Source: Verrucomicrobia bacterium LP2A
GTDB taxonomy: Bacteria > Verrucomicrobiota > Verrucomicrobiia > Methylacidiphilales > Methylacidiphilaceae
Length of the DNA stretch: 64,000 nucleotides
Assembly: GCA_000526255.1 (NCBI GenBank)
Contig: JAFS01000002.1
Location: 620,001 to 684,000 of the forward strand
Direction of reading: 5' to 3'
Position 1 is the first letter of the stretch; the number at the start of each line of letters is the position of its first letter. A model generated the notes under the pieces. It made no database searches. It saw only the letters and a list, made by a program, of their open reading frames with translations, and was not told the origin of the DNA. This document shows, one piece after another, positions 34,685 through 43,696 of the stretch. A program made the position numbers and the translations under genes.

Positions 34685-36449
34685 CGTCATGAACGGTCAT
34701 GCCCGCCGGGATCATCGGCAAGACATGTTCGGTGTAGGGCACGCGGACGTCGACGACGTAGGGAGTTTCGGCCGCCAAGAGGCGCTCAAGAGCGGGACGA
34801 AGCTCTTCGGGCCGGTGAACTTCTTCTGCGGGAACGCCGAAGCCCTCGCAGATCCGATGGTAGCTCGGGTAATGCCGCTCCACGTTCCGGGGATCGCCGA
34901 GAAAGGTGTGGCCGCGATTCCCGGCGAAGAAACGATCCTCCCATTGGACGACCATACCCAGGTGCTGATTGTTCAGGATGACCGCCTTTGCCGGGATATC
35001 CTCCGTAACTGCCGTGGCAAGCTCTTGGATGTTCATCAAGAAGCTTCCATCGCCGTCGATATCGATCACCTGACGGTTGGGAAAGGCCACCTTTGCTCCT
35101 AAGGCTGCGGGAAATCCGAAGCCCATCGTGCCCAGGCCCGAAGAGGAAAGAAAGCTCCGAGGCTCGGTAAATTGGTAGAATTGAGCCGCCCACATCTGGT
35201 GTTGCCCCACACCCGTGGTGATGATCGCCTCGCCCTTCGTCAGGCGGAAGAGTTCTTCGACGACCTGCTGCGGCAGGATGGCGCTGGGGACGGCGCGATA
35301 GGAAAAGGGATAGCGCGCCTTCCATTGGGCGATTTGCGCATGCCAGGGTTTACGATCCTTTCGCGGGCGCCGCTCGGCCTCGAGCATCGTGTTGAGACGC
35401 TCCAGAGCGTCCCGGACGTCGCCGAGAATCGGTAGATCCGCTCTCTTATTCTTGTTGAGCTCGGAGCTGTCGACATCCAGGTGGACGATCTTTGCACGTT
35501 TGGCGAACTCCTCCACGTTGCCGGTAACCCGGTCATCGAATCGGACGCCCATGGCCAAGAGAAGGTCGCAGGCGTCGGCAGCGTAGTTCGCATAGACCGT
35601 TCCGTGCATACCCAACCAACGGAGTGACAATTCGTGCGTTTCGGGAAAGCAGCCGATTCCCATGAGGGTCGTTGCCACCGGTACGCCGGTCCGTTCCGCG
35701 AAGCGCCGGAGCGCTTCCCAAGCCTCGCCGGAGAGAATGCCGCCCCCGACGTAGAGCAACGGGCGCTCGGCCCTTTCGAGCGCAACCAAGATCGCTTCCA
35801 GCTCCTCGTCGGAAGCCCTCGGCACCGGCTTGCATCCGCCGAAAGTTCCTTCGCGCACCCTTGGTTGGACGGGGGCTTGCTGCACATCTTTCGGGATGTC
35901 GAGCAGAACCGGACCGGGTCTCCCGGTCCGCGCAAGCAGAACCGCCTCTTGGACGAGCGAAGGGATATCATCCGCGGAGATGACCAGGTAGCTGTGCTTG
36001 ACGATCGGAAGCGTGAGGCCGAAGACATCGGTCTCTTGGAACGCACCCCGGCCGATCATCTCCCGCTTCACCTGACCCGTGATCGCGACGAGCGGCACGG
36101 AGTCCATGTAGGCATCCGCAATGCCGGTCACAAGGTTGGTGGCACCCGGCCCACTCGTCGCCATGCAGACACCCACTTTCCCGCTGGCGCGCGCGTAGCC
36201 CTCGGCCATGAAGGCTCCGCCTTGCTCATGGCGCGGCAAAATCGTGCGAATCTTTCGGGAACGGGTCAGCGACTGATGGAGCACCATGCTCGCTCCCCCT
36301 GGATAGGCGAACACGGTATCGACGCCCGCCTTTTCCAGGGCGGCGACAACGGCGTCGGCGCCGTTCTTGTAGCTTCCCCCAGTGAGCTCGGCTGGATGGG
36401 AAAAGAGGTTGCTGTGAGGGGTGGTCTTCTCCAAGTCCTTGCGGCTCAT
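34620..36449 (-). CDS. ilvB: Acetolactate synthase large (catalytic) subunit
   Basis: Thiamine-diphosphate- and FAD-dependent enzyme, first common step of branched-chain amino acid synthesis. 609 residues: FAYPGGASMVLHQSL, RHEQGGAFMAEGYARASG with the catalytic glutamate, TSGPGATNLVTGIADAYMDS, GAFQETD, the FAD-binding centre, and the diphosphate motif DIDGDGSFLMNIQELATA. The regulatory subunit ilvN and ilvC are not adjacent. The stop lies 65 bp inside the 3 prime end of the convergent DHPS-like gene. A TGGACG-17 bp-TATTAT promoter is 60-90 bp upstream. Confidence 0.94.
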   Translation of the reverse strand: MSRKDLEKTTPHSNLFSHPAELTGGSYKNGADAVVAALEKAGVDTVFAYPGGASMVLHQSLTRSRKIRTILPRHEQGGAFMAEGYARASGKVGVCMATSGPGATNLVTGIADAYMDSVPLVAITGQVKREMIGRGAFQETDVFGLTLPIVKHSYLVISADDIPSLVQEAVLLARTGRPGPVLLDIPKDVQQAPVQPRVREGTFGGCKPVPRASDEELEAILVALERAERPLLYVGGGILSGEAWEALRRFAERTGVPVATTLMGIGCFPETHELSLRWLGMHGTVYANYAADACDLLLAMGVRFDDRVTGNVEEFAKRAKIVHLDVDSSELNKNKRADLPILGDVRDALERLNTMLEAERRPRKDRKPWHAQIAQWKARYPFSYRAVPSAILPQQVVEELFRLTKGEAIITTGVGQHQMWAAQFYQFTEPRSFLSSSGLGTMGFGFPAALGAKVAFPNRQVIDIDGDGSFLMNIQELATAVTEDIPAKAVILNNQHLGMVVQWEDRFFAGNRGHTFLGDPRNVERHYPSYHRICEGFGVPAEEVHRPEELRPALERLLAAETPYVVDVRVPYTEHVLPMIPAGMTVHDVILGSLPDEKDPTSVQRRRAS

Positions 36450-36515
36450 GATCGGTTCCGTCCCGAAGGATCTGATTCTCCTGACTTCATTTCTTTCCTG
36501 GAAAAAGGGATTCCC

Positions 36516-36544
36516 ATAATAAGTTCAAAACCGTTCCCCGTCCA
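36516..36544 (-). promoter_or_regulatory. Candidate promoter of ilvB
   Basis: On the minus strand TGGACG (36544-36539) and TATTAT (36521-36516) are separated by 17 bp, a good sigma-70-like spacing. Initiation near 36509 would give a leader of about 60 bases. I saw no leader peptide rich in branched-chain codons. Confidence 0.45.
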
Positions 36545-36606
36545 GGCGGGACTTTGCCGAAGGCCGTTTCCCCGGAAGGGGAGGTGGAAAAGGCGGTGCA
36601 TCGGCC

Positions 36607-36635
36607 TTGACAAATATTTCGATGTTCCTTACGGT
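36607..36635 (+). promoter_or_regulatory. Promoter of rplM-rpsI
   Basis: A perfect TTGACA (36607-36612) is followed after 17 bp by TACGGT (36630-36635). The predicted start of transcription near 36642 lies only a few bases before the GTG I assign to rplM (36646). Confidence 0.5.
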
Positions 36636-36645
36636 CTTCTTTCCC

Positions 36646-37077
36646 GTGAAAACGTTCAGTGCGAAACCCGCCGAAGTCCGGCGTTCTTGGTATGTAATCG
36701 ATGCAGCGGATCAGCCGGTAGGCCGAGTCGCCGAGCGCGCGGCAGTCTTGCTTCGCGGCAAGCATAAGGCCGAATATACGGCCCATATTGACACCGGTGA
36801 TCATGTCGTGGTGATCAACGCCGCGCGGGCGGTTTTCACCGGGAAGAAGGATGTGACGAAAACCTACATGCGGTATTCGGGCTTCATCGGTGGCCATCAT
36901 TCCGACACCGTTCGGGAAGTCCGGGAAAAGAAACCCGCGTTCTTGATCGAGCACGCCGTCAAAGGGATGATCCCCCACAATCGTCTCGGGAGGAGGGCCT
37001 TTCAGAAGCTTCACGTCTATTCGGGAGTGGAACACCCGCATGCGGCCCAGCAGCCTGTCGCCGCGCCCAATTTGTAA
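36646..37077 (+). CDS. rplM: Large ribosomal subunit protein uL13
   Basis: Early-assembling 50S protein. The 143-residue product starts VKTFSAKPAEVRRSWYVIDA at GTG 36646, matching the near-universal MKTFSAKP start; the frame is open 13 codons further upstream (ATG 36622 is another candidate). QPVGRVAERAAVLLRGKHKAEY, GDHVVVINAARAVFTGKK and the C-terminal GRRAFQKLHVYSGVEHPHAAQQP are typical. There is no Shine-Dalgarno before the GTG and the promoter is immediately upstream, so the message may be almost leaderless. rpsI follows after 7 bp, the usual pairing. Confidence 0.95.
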   Translation: MKTFSAKPAEVRRSWYVIDAADQPVGRVAERAAVLLRGKHKAEYTAHIDTGDHVVVINAARAVFTGKKDVTKTYMRYSGFIGGHHSDTVREVREKKPAFLIEHAVKGMIPHNRLGRRAFQKLHVYSGVEHPHAAQQPVAAPNL

Positions 37078-37084
37078 GAATGCT

Positions 37085-37480
37085 ATGACGACGCAAAGTG
37101 AATGGAAGGCGACGGGTCGACGGAAAACGGCGGTTGCCACGGTAAGGCTGCTTGCGGGGACGGGGGCATTTCAGGTGAATCGACGGGCGCTGGAGGACTA
37201 TTTTCCGGAGGCCGCGCAGCGCTTGGCGGTCTACAAGCCTCTGGAGATCAGCGAAACGCTCAAGAAGTTCGATCTTGAAGCGCATGTGCGCGGCGGCGGC
37301 CTGACTGGCCAGGCCCATGCCTTGAGCTTGGCGCTGAGCCGGGCGCTCGTTCGCTGGCAGCCCGAGGTCCGTCCGAAGCTGAAGGAGGCCTCTCTCCTCA
37401 CCCGAGATCCTCGGATGAAGGAGAGAAAGAAGTCCGGCCAGCCGGGCGCCCGGAAGCGGTTTCAGTTTTCCAAACGGTAG
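37085..37480 (+). CDS. rpsI: Small ribosomal subunit protein uS9
   Basis: 131 residues starting MTTQSEWKATGRRKTAVATVRL; VNRRALEDYF, VRGGGLTGQAHALSLALSRAL and the basic C terminus ending RKRFQFSKR are diagnostic of S9, whose C-terminal tail reaches the P-site tRNA. The open frame begins at 37040, inside rplM, but the family start is the ATG at 37085. A 14-bp perfect palindrome (CCGGGCATGCCCGG, 37496-37509) follows the stop. Confidence 0.96.
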   Translation: MTTQSEWKATGRRKTAVATVRLLAGTGAFQVNRRALEDYFPEAAQRLAVYKPLEISETLKKFDLEAHVRGGGLTGQAHALSLALSRALVRWQPEVRPKLKEASLLTRDPRMKERKKSGQPGARKRFQFSKR

Positions 37481-37495
37481 GGCGAGCCGGCTTTG

Positions 37496-37509
37496 CCGGG
37501 CATGCCCGG
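37496..37509. repeat. 14-bp perfect palindrome between rpsI and argC
   Basis: CCGGGCATGCCCGG lies 16 bp after the rpsI stop and about 40 bp before argC. It has no U-tract, so it is not a classical terminator; it could be a protein-binding site or an RNA hairpin end of the ribosomal protein message. Confidence 0.4.
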
Positions 37510-37548
37510 GCGGAATGCTCCTCCCGCGTTTGCGAAACGGATGGCATC

Positions 37549-38580
37549 ATGGGTTCGTGTCGAGTCGCCGTGGTCGGTGCGGCGGGCTATGCGGGGGAGG
37601 AGCTCGTCCGGATATTGTCCCGCCATCCGGGGATTTCTCTCGCCCTCTTGACGTCCCGAATGCACCAGGGGGAACGGGCGGGCGAGGTGATTTCCGGGCT
37701 TCCCGACGCGGTCGGCGGGCTCGTGTTCGAGGAGCCGGAGCTTCCTCGCCTGTGCGAGGCCGACGTGATCTTTTTGGCCCTGCCGCATGGGGCCGCTTCG
37801 GACTATGTCATTCCGCTTCGGGAAAAGGGCAAGATCGTGGTCGATCTGAGCGCGGATTTTCGCTTGCGAAATCCACGCCACTACGAGGCGGACTACGGTT
37901 GGTCTCACCCTGCGCCGGCACTCCTTTCCGGGGCGGTTTACGCCCTGCCGGAACTTCATCGGGATGAGATTCGGCGGGCGGATCTGCTGGCAGTGCCGGG
38001 CTGTTATCCGACCAGCATTCTCTTGGCTCTCTACCCCGCGTTGGCCGCCGATTGGCTTCGCGAGGAGGATATCGTGGCGAGCTCGCTCAGCGGCACATCG
38101 GGGGCGGGTAGGCGGCCGGAAGTGGCGCTGCTCTTCAGCGAAATGAGCGAAAATGCCCGCCCTTACGGGGTTCCGCGCCACCGCCATGTGGCGGAAATGG
38201 AACAGGAGCTCGATCGATTGGCGCGCAGGAAGGTCGGGCTTGCCTTCATCCCGCACCTGATTCCCCTCGCCCGCGGCATGCTTTCGACCATCGTCTGTCC
38301 GTTGCGAGCCGGGATTGGAGCAGAGGAGGCCCATGCGCATTATGTTTCCCTCTATCAGGGCGATGCGTTCGTTCGCGTGTTGCCTTTGGGGACGCTTCCC
38401 GCCGTCCGGGATGTCATTCGGACGAATCGTGCGGATATCGCCGTACAATGCGACGAGGCTCGGGCCCGGATGCTGTTGTTTTGCGCCATCGATAATCTCG
38501 GGAAAGGGGCTGCCGGACAAGCGGTGCAAGGCATGAACCTTCGGCTCGGGCTTCCCGAGGAAGAGGGGCTCCTGCGGTGA
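37549..38580 (+). CDS. argC: N-acetyl-gamma-glutamyl-phosphate reductase
   Basis: Third step of the arginine pathway, reducing N-acetylglutamyl phosphate to the semialdehyde. 343 residues with the dinucleotide fold AVVGAAGYAGEELVRIL, FLALPHGAASDYV, DLSADFRLR and the active-site cysteine in LLAVPGCYPTSILLAL (about residue 150). HLIPLARGMLST and the C-terminal DNLGKGAAGQAVQGMNL are conserved. First gene of argC-J-B-D-F; its TGA overlaps the argJ GTG. Confidence 0.96.
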   Translation: MGSCRVAVVGAAGYAGEELVRILSRHPGISLALLTSRMHQGERAGEVISGLPDAVGGLVFEEPELPRLCEADVIFLALPHGAASDYVIPLREKGKIVVDLSADFRLRNPRHYEADYGWSHPAPALLSGAVYALPELHRDEIRRADLLAVPGCYPTSILLALYPALAADWLREEDIVASSLSGTSGAGRRPEVALLFSEMSENARPYGVPRHRHVAEMEQELDRLARRKVGLAFIPHLIPLARGMLSTIVCPLRAGIGAEEAHAHYVSLYQGDAFVRVLPLGTLPAVRDVIRTNRADIAVQCDEARARMLLFCAIDNLGKGAAGQAVQGMNLRLGLPEEEGLLR

Positions 38581-39788
38581 AGGAAGACATTGCACCGGTG
38601 GAAGAGGGGGGCGTAACCACGCCGAGAGGGTTTCTCGCCTCCGGGGTGGCCTGTGGGATCAAGGCGGGCGGGGAGAAGGACCTGTCGCTGATCTGCTCCG
38701 AGCGGGCCGGGCGCGTGGTCGGGCTCTTTACCCAGAACCGGGTGCCGGCGGCGCCTGTGGTGCTCTCGCGGCGTCATGCGGCGCTGGGGAGTGGGCGCGC
38801 AGTCGTCATCAACTCCGGGAATGCGAACGCCTGTACCGGTGCCGCCGGAATGGCCAACGCGACCGAGATGGTCAACCGGGTGGCTTCCGGAATCGGCTGC
38901 CCCCCCGAGGAGGTCTTCGTCTGCTCGACGGGGCGCATCGGAACCCCGTTACCGATGGCGAAGGTGCGCAAGGGCATCGATCTGGCGCTCGAGCGGTTGA
39001 GTCCGCAAGGCGGGAAGGATGCGGCCCTGGGAATTCTCACGACGGACACCTATCCCAAGACGATGGCGCTGCGAGTCAGCTTGGGAGAGCAGGACCTCTT
39101 TCTCGGCGGGATCGCCAAGGGTGCGGGAATGATCGATCCTCGCCTAGCGACGATGCTCTGCGTCGTTACGACCGATGCGGACGTCTCGGACGAGTCCTTC
39201 ACCCTTGCGGCGCGTCGAGCGGCGGCCGAGAGTTTCAATCGGATCAGCATCGACGGAGATTGTTCGACGAACGACACAGTGCTGGTGTTTGCCAACGGCT
39301 TGGCGCGCAATCGCACCTTGACGCCGGAGAGCGGAGAGTTTCGCCTCTTCCAATCAGCCCTTTCCCTGCTCATGGGGCGATTGGCCCGCATGATCGTGGA
39401 GGACGGCGAGGGAATATCCAAGGTGGTCGAGATTCTGATTCAGGGAGCTTCCGATGAAGAGGACGCGGAACGAGCGGCCCGGGCGGTGGCTCATTCGCTT
39501 CTGGTCAAATGCTCGTGGCACGGAGAAGATCCCAATTGGGGCCGAATCCTCGCCGCCATTGGCTATTCGGGGGCTTCCGTGGACGGGAATCGCGTGGATA
39601 TCTTCTACAACGGAGTGCAGGCGGTGGCGGCCGGCGTGCGCGCGCGCACGCCATCACGCCTTGTGCGGGAGGCGGTGCGTTTGCCGCAATTTACGATTCT
39701 CATCGATCTGGGGATCGGTCCCGGCCATTGCCGGCTCCTAACCTCCGATCTGACCGAACGGTACGTTCGTCTCAACAAGGGGGAATAG
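38577..39788 (+). CDS. argJ: Bifunctional glutamate N-acetyltransferase / amino-acid acetyltransferase
   Basis: Recycles the acetyl group from N-acetylornithine to glutamate. 403 residues; the proenzyme cleaves itself before the threonine in ILTTDTYPK (about residue 155), giving alpha and beta chains. VINSGNANACTGAAGM, GIAKGAGMIDP, SIDGDCSTNDTV and the terminal YVRLNKGE are family features. GTG start overlaps the argC stop in GTGA. Its presence makes the pathway cyclic, so no separate argE is needed. Whether it also has the NAGS (acetyl-CoA) activity is not visible. Confidence 0.95.
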   Translation: MKEDIAPVEEGGVTTPRGFLASGVACGIKAGGEKDLSLICSERAGRVVGLFTQNRVPAAPVVLSRRHAALGSGRAVVINSGNANACTGAAGMANATEMVNRVASGIGCPPEEVFVCSTGRIGTPLPMAKVRKGIDLALERLSPQGGKDAALGILTTDTYPKTMALRVSLGEQDLFLGGIAKGAGMIDPRLATMLCVVTTDADVSDESFTLAARRAAAESFNRISIDGDCSTNDTVLVFANGLARNRTLTPESGEFRLFQSALSLLMGRLARMIVEDGEGISKVVEILIQGASDEEDAERAARAVAHSLLVKCSWHGEDPNWGRILAAIGYSGASVDGNRVDIFYNGVQAVAAGVRARTPSRLVREAVRLPQFTILIDLGIGPGHCRLLTSDLTERYVRLNKGE

Positions 39789-39858
39789 CTGCCGCTTTTT
39801 CTTGTGAGGAGCGGACTGCGTTACTACGGTAAGTGCGGACCGCTCTTCGAACGAGCCC

Positions 39859-40725
39859 ATGACACCCGCAGACAAGGCTAAGATTTTTCTGGAAGCGCTC
39901 CCCTACGTACAGCGCTTTCGTGACGCCTGCTTCGTCGTCAAATATGGCGGTGCGGCCATGGACGATGCGGAGCTCGTGCGCCATACCCTTCGCGATGTGG
40001 TTCTGCTGGAGGCCGTGGGAATTCATGTGGTGTTGATTCACGGCGGGGGCCCTGCGATTGGCCGGGCGTTGAAGGAGGCGGGCATTTCCTCGTCGTTCGT
40101 CGACGGCCTGCGAGTCACGGACGCGGCGACCCTGCGGGTCATCGAACAGGTGCTTTCGGGAGAGGTCGGCCCCGCACTCGTAGAGATTCTCGAAGGCCTG
40201 GGCGGGCGGGCGCGGCAAGTCCTGGGTCAAGGGGTGTTTGCGGCAAAGCCGCTTGTCGCCCCCCTCTCCTTGGCGGGAAAGCAGTCCTTGGGATTCGTGG
40301 GAGAGCCGACTTCCATGGATGCGCAAGCAATTCAATCGCTTCTGAGGGAGCGCGTCATTCCGGTCGTCTCTCCCATCGGACGAGGAGAGGATGGGCAGCT
40401 GTACAACATCAACGCCGACGTCGCGGCCGGCTGCCTGGCCGGAGCCTTGCGGGCCGAAAAGCTGGTCTACTTGACGGATGTCAACGGCGTGCTTCGGGAT
40501 CCGCAAGATCCGAAATCGACGATCTCGGTGCTGACTCCCAAGGACGTGGCCGTCCTCCAGGACCGCGGAGTGCTGCAAGGAGGGATGTTGCCCAAGGTCG
40601 AGTCGGCCTTGTCGGCGCTTCGGGCCGGGGTCGGCAAAGTCCACCTCTTGGATGGACGAATCCCCCATGCCCTTCTCCTGGAAGTATTCACCGATTCCGG
40701 GGTCGGAACGGAACTGGTCCTGTGA
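39859..40725 (+). CDS. argB: Acetylglutamate kinase
   Basis: Phosphorylates N-acetylglutamate, commonly the feedback-controlled step. 288 residues: VVKYGGAAMDD, HVVLIHGGGPAIGRAL, YNINADVAAGCLAGALRAEKLVYLTDVNGV and a C-terminal GGMLPKVESALSALRAGVGKVHLLDGR. The N-terminal helix of about 15 residues (KAKIFLEALPYVQRF) is that seen in arginine-sensitive hexameric enzymes, so arginine inhibition is likely. It lies 70 bp after argJ. Confidence 0.96.
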   Translation: MTPADKAKIFLEALPYVQRFRDACFVVKYGGAAMDDAELVRHTLRDVVLLEAVGIHVVLIHGGGPAIGRALKEAGISSSFVDGLRVTDAATLRVIEQVLSGEVGPALVEILEGLGGRARQVLGQGVFAAKPLVAPLSLAGKQSLGFVGEPTSMDAQAIQSLLRERVIPVVSPIGRGEDGQLYNINADVAAGCLAGALRAEKLVYLTDVNGVLRDPQDPKSTISVLTPKDVAVLQDRGVLQGGMLPKVESALSALRAGVGKVHLLDGRIPHALLLEVFTDSGVGTELVL

Positions 40726-40771
40726 GGGAGATCTCCGCCGCACCGGTGCCTCCTCGGCCGGATTTCCTCTG

Positions 40772-42013
40772 ATGACCAACCGCAGATCCAATCCGGGCAC
40801 CGCGCAGATCCTGGAGGGCTATCGTCAGTATGTCGTCCCTTCTTACGCCCGTTTCCCCGTAGCCTTTGTGCGGGGGAAGGGCTCCTACGTCTGGGATGTC
40901 GAAGATCGTCGCTACCTCGACTTTTGCTGCGGGATCGCCGTGAATGCATTGGGCCATGCGAGCCCGATTATCGCTCAGGCGCTGGAAGAGGCGGCCGGAC
41001 GGTTGATTCACTGCTCCAACCTCTACTATCACCCGATGGGAGCGGCGCTCGCGGAAACCCTCGTGCGCTGGATCGGAGCCGGAAAGGTGTTTTTCTCGAA
41101 CAGCGGCGCGGAAGCAAATGAGTGCCTATTCAAGCTCGCCAGGCGCTTCGGCGAAGCCCGCGGCGCCTTTGAAATTTTGACGGCGCAGGGCTCTTTCCAC
41201 GGGCGAACCTTGGCGGCCATGGCCGCGACCGGACAGGACAAGGTGAGGCGCGGATTCGGCCCACCGATTCCGGGCTTTCGGTATGTTCCCTTCCTCGACT
41301 TGGCGGAGACGGAGCGGGCGGTCGGGCCCGCGACGGCGGCGATTCTCGTAGAGCCGATCCAGGGCGAAGGTGGGGTTCGTGCCGCGACCCGGTCGTATCT
41401 GCAGGGTTTGCGCGAGATCTGCGATCGGCATGGTCTTCTCCTGTTTTTCGACGAGGTGCAAACGGGTGCCTTCCGTTCCGGGCGCTTCTTAGCCTTTCAG
41501 CGGCTCATGGAAGGCTGCGAGAAGGACGAGGACGGCTTCCTGCCGGACGGGATTGCGATGGCAAAGGGGCTGGCGGGAGGGTTTCCCATCGGGGCGACCT
41601 GGATTCGCGATCCGTATGCGGATCTGCTTGGCCCGGGCTCCCACGCGTCGACCTTCGGCGGATCGCCCCTCGCGTGCGCGGTTGCCTGCGCCGTTCTTCA
41701 TCATTTGGAAAAAGAGGCACTCGGCAGGCAGATCCGGGAAAAGGGCGAACGGCTCAGTCTCGAGCTGCAGGCGGCAGCTTCTCCGGATCGGGGATGGATC
41801 GAATCGATTTCCGGAGTCGGGGGGCTTCTGGGCATACACGTTCGGCGGGACGCCCGTGCCATCGCCCATGCACTATTGGCTCGGGGGCTCTTGGTCGCAC
41901 CCGCGGGGGAACGCGTGGTCCGGCTGCTTCCCCCGCTCAATGTATCTTCGGAAGAAATCTCGGAGGCAATTGCGATCCTCCGCGCAGCGAATGAGATGGA
42001 GGCCACCCCTTGA
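40772..42013 (+). CDS. argD: Acetylornithine aminotransferase
   Basis: PLP class III aminotransferase making N-acetylornithine. 413 residues: VWDVEDRRYLDFCCGIAVNALGH, FFSNSGAEANE, LTAQGSFHGRTLAAMAATGQ, AAILVEPIQGEGG, LLFFDEVQTG, and the PLP lysine in GIAMAKGLAGGFPIGA. The start MTNRRSNPGTAQILEGY (ATG 40772) avoids the overlap with argB that a longer frame would give. An extra acidic stretch (MEGCEKDEDGFLPDG) precedes the lysine block. Confidence 0.94.
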   Translation: MTNRRSNPGTAQILEGYRQYVVPSYARFPVAFVRGKGSYVWDVEDRRYLDFCCGIAVNALGHASPIIAQALEEAAGRLIHCSNLYYHPMGAALAETLVRWIGAGKVFFSNSGAEANECLFKLARRFGEARGAFEILTAQGSFHGRTLAAMAATGQDKVRRGFGPPIPGFRYVPFLDLAETERAVGPATAAILVEPIQGEGGVRAATRSYLQGLREICDRHGLLLFFDEVQTGAFRSGRFLAFQRLMEGCEKDEDGFLPDGIAMAKGLAGGFPIGATWIRDPYADLLGPGSHASTFGGSPLACAVACAVLHHLEKEALGRQIREKGERLSLELQAAASPDRGWIESISGVGGLLGIHVRRDARAIAHALLARGLLVAPAGERVVRLLPPLNVSSEEISEAIAILRAANEMEATP

Positions 42014-42153
42014 TCCGATCGTGGTGGAGTTGGCACCCACCCGGGGCCTCCCAGCTCGATCCGATCGGAGCAAGACGCGACGGGCTGCGGAAAGACGGCC
42101 GCCAGCGGATGGCGGGCGCGAGTCGCAAGCAACCCGCATAGTGTGAGCCGATC

Positions 42154-43062
42154 ATGGCATCATCCCTTCCTCTTCGTCATCTCCTTTCCGTTACCGATAT
42201 CAGCGAGGCTGCGGCCCATGCCGTTTTCGAACAAGTGACGCTCCAGAAGAGGAGCTTGGGGAAGAGCGGCACAGGCGACCTGGCATTGCGGGGCCAAGTG
42301 TGGGCGCTTCTCTTCCGCAAGCCGTCCACTCGGACCCGCGTCTCCTTCGAGCTGGCGGTCCGTCAGCTCGGCGGCTCCGCCCTTTTCCTGAGCGCGGCCG
42401 AGCTGCAACTGAGCCGCGGGGAACCCATGGAGGACACGGCGCGCGTATTGGGTCGGATGGTCCAGGGTGCAGTGATCCGCACGTTTGCTCAAGAGGAGAT
42501 CGCGACATTCGCCCGTTCCAGCGGCATCCCCACAGTGAACGCGCTGACCGATCAGGAGCATCCCTGCCAGGTATTAGCGGATATCTTCACCTTTGAGGAA
42601 AAGCGCGGTCCCCTCGCGGGTAAAACAGTTGCCTTCCTGGGCGATGCTTCCTGCAATGTGGCAAGGTCCTGGGCGCTGGCTGCACCGCTTTTCCGGTTTC
42701 ATCTCCGATTCGGAGCCCCCCGTGCCTTCTTCTGCGATGTGGAGAATCCCTGGATCGTGCAAACCGAATCGTCCGAAGAAGCGGTCCGCGGGGCGGATCT
42801 CCTCTACACCGATGTTTGGATCTCCATGGGAAGGGAAGAAGAAGGCGTTCTTCGAGAAAGAGCCTTTTCCCCTTATCAGCTCAATCGCCGGCTCGTGGAG
42901 CGGGCAAATCCCGAGGCATTGGTGCTCCACTGCTTACCCGCTTACCGGGGCAAGGAGATCGATGGAGAGCTGTTCGAGGAAAGGAGCCAGGACATTTTCG
43001 ACCAAGCGGAAAATCGGCTCCACGTCCAAAAGGGTCTTCTCCGCTGGCTGGTGAATCGGTAG
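42154..43062 (+). CDS. argF: Ornithine carbamoyltransferase
   Basis: Makes citrulline from ornithine and carbamoyl phosphate. 302 residues with the carbamoyl-phosphate loop FRKPSTRTRVSFELAV, NALTDQEHPCQVLADIFT, and ALVLHCLPAYRGKEI, the ornithine loop (histidine replaced by tyrosine compared with the common HCLPAHRG). The 140-bp gap after argD shows no gene. Last gene of the arginine cluster; argG/argH are not present. It converges on ribE with 21 bp between stops. Confidence 0.94.
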   Translation: MASSLPLRHLLSVTDISEAAAHAVFEQVTLQKRSLGKSGTGDLALRGQVWALLFRKPSTRTRVSFELAVRQLGGSALFLSAAELQLSRGEPMEDTARVLGRMVQGAVIRTFAQEEIATFARSSGIPTVNALTDQEHPCQVLADIFTFEEKRGPLAGKTVAFLGDASCNVARSWALAAPLFRFHLRFGAPRAFFCDVENPWIVQTESSEEAVRGADLLYTDVWISMGREEEGVLRERAFSPYQLNRRLVERANPEALVLHCLPAYRGKEIDGELFEERSQDIFDQAENRLHVQKGLLRWLVNR

Positions 43063-43083
43063 CGAGGACCACCCTGAACGGAT

Positions 43084-43686
43084 TCAAGCGCCTTCGGCGA
43101 GAGGTTTGCCCATCTGGGCGGCGACGTAGCGGGCGAGGATATCCACCTCAACGTTGAGAAGATCACCCTGCCGCTTGGCCTGAAGATTGGTCGCCTGCCA
43201 GGTGAAGGGGGTGATCCAGACCGAGAATCGGTCTTCCCGGACAAAACCAACCGTGAGGCTGATGCCGTCGAGAGCGACACTCCCCTTCGGAACGATCACG
43301 GCCTTCCAATGGTTGGGACGTTCGAACCAGAGTTCATGCTCGGTCCCCTGGCTTCGAACCTCCAGAAGCCGCGACAACCCATCGACGTGTCCGGTGACGA
43401 AGTGGCCGTCGATGCGGGATCCGACGGCGACGGAGCGCTCCAGATTCACGAGAGCCCCCTGCTCCAGGCGGCCGATGTTGGTTCGTCTCCGGGTTTCTTC
43501 GAGAGTGTCGAACCGGAGTGAGGTCGCTGCGCTTTCCGTTACCGTGAGGCAACAGCCATTGACCGCCAAGCTGTCTCCCGGCCCAAGGGTCTCCGCGAGC
43601 GCCCCTCCGTCAATCCAGAGGGCAGGACGATTCGGCACGGGCTGCTCTTGCACTCTCCCCAGCGCTTCCACGATGCCCGTGAACAT
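43084..43686 (-). CDS. ribE: Riboflavin synthase, alpha subunit
   Basis: Dismutates two 6,7-dimethyl-8-ribityllumazine molecules to riboflavin. 200 residues with two lumazine-binding repeats: MFTGIVEALG and SLAVNGCCLTVTE in the first, FVTGHVDG and SVALDGISLTVGF in the second. Start MFTGIVE (ATG 43684-43686) is chosen over an ATG 10 codons upstream because it is the invariant beginning. It lies 10 bp after the SDR gene. Confidence 0.95.
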   Translation of the reverse strand: MFTGIVEALGRVQEQPVPNRPALWIDGGALAETLGPGDSLAVNGCCLTVTESAATSLRFDTLEETRRRTNIGRLEQGALVNLERSVAVGSRIDGHFVTGHVDGLSRLLEVRSQGTEHELWFERPNHWKAVIVPKGSVALDGISLTVGFVREDRFSVWITPFTWQATNLQAKRQGDLLNVEVDILARYVAAQMGKPLAEGA

Positions 43687-43696
43687 GGGTCGGCTT

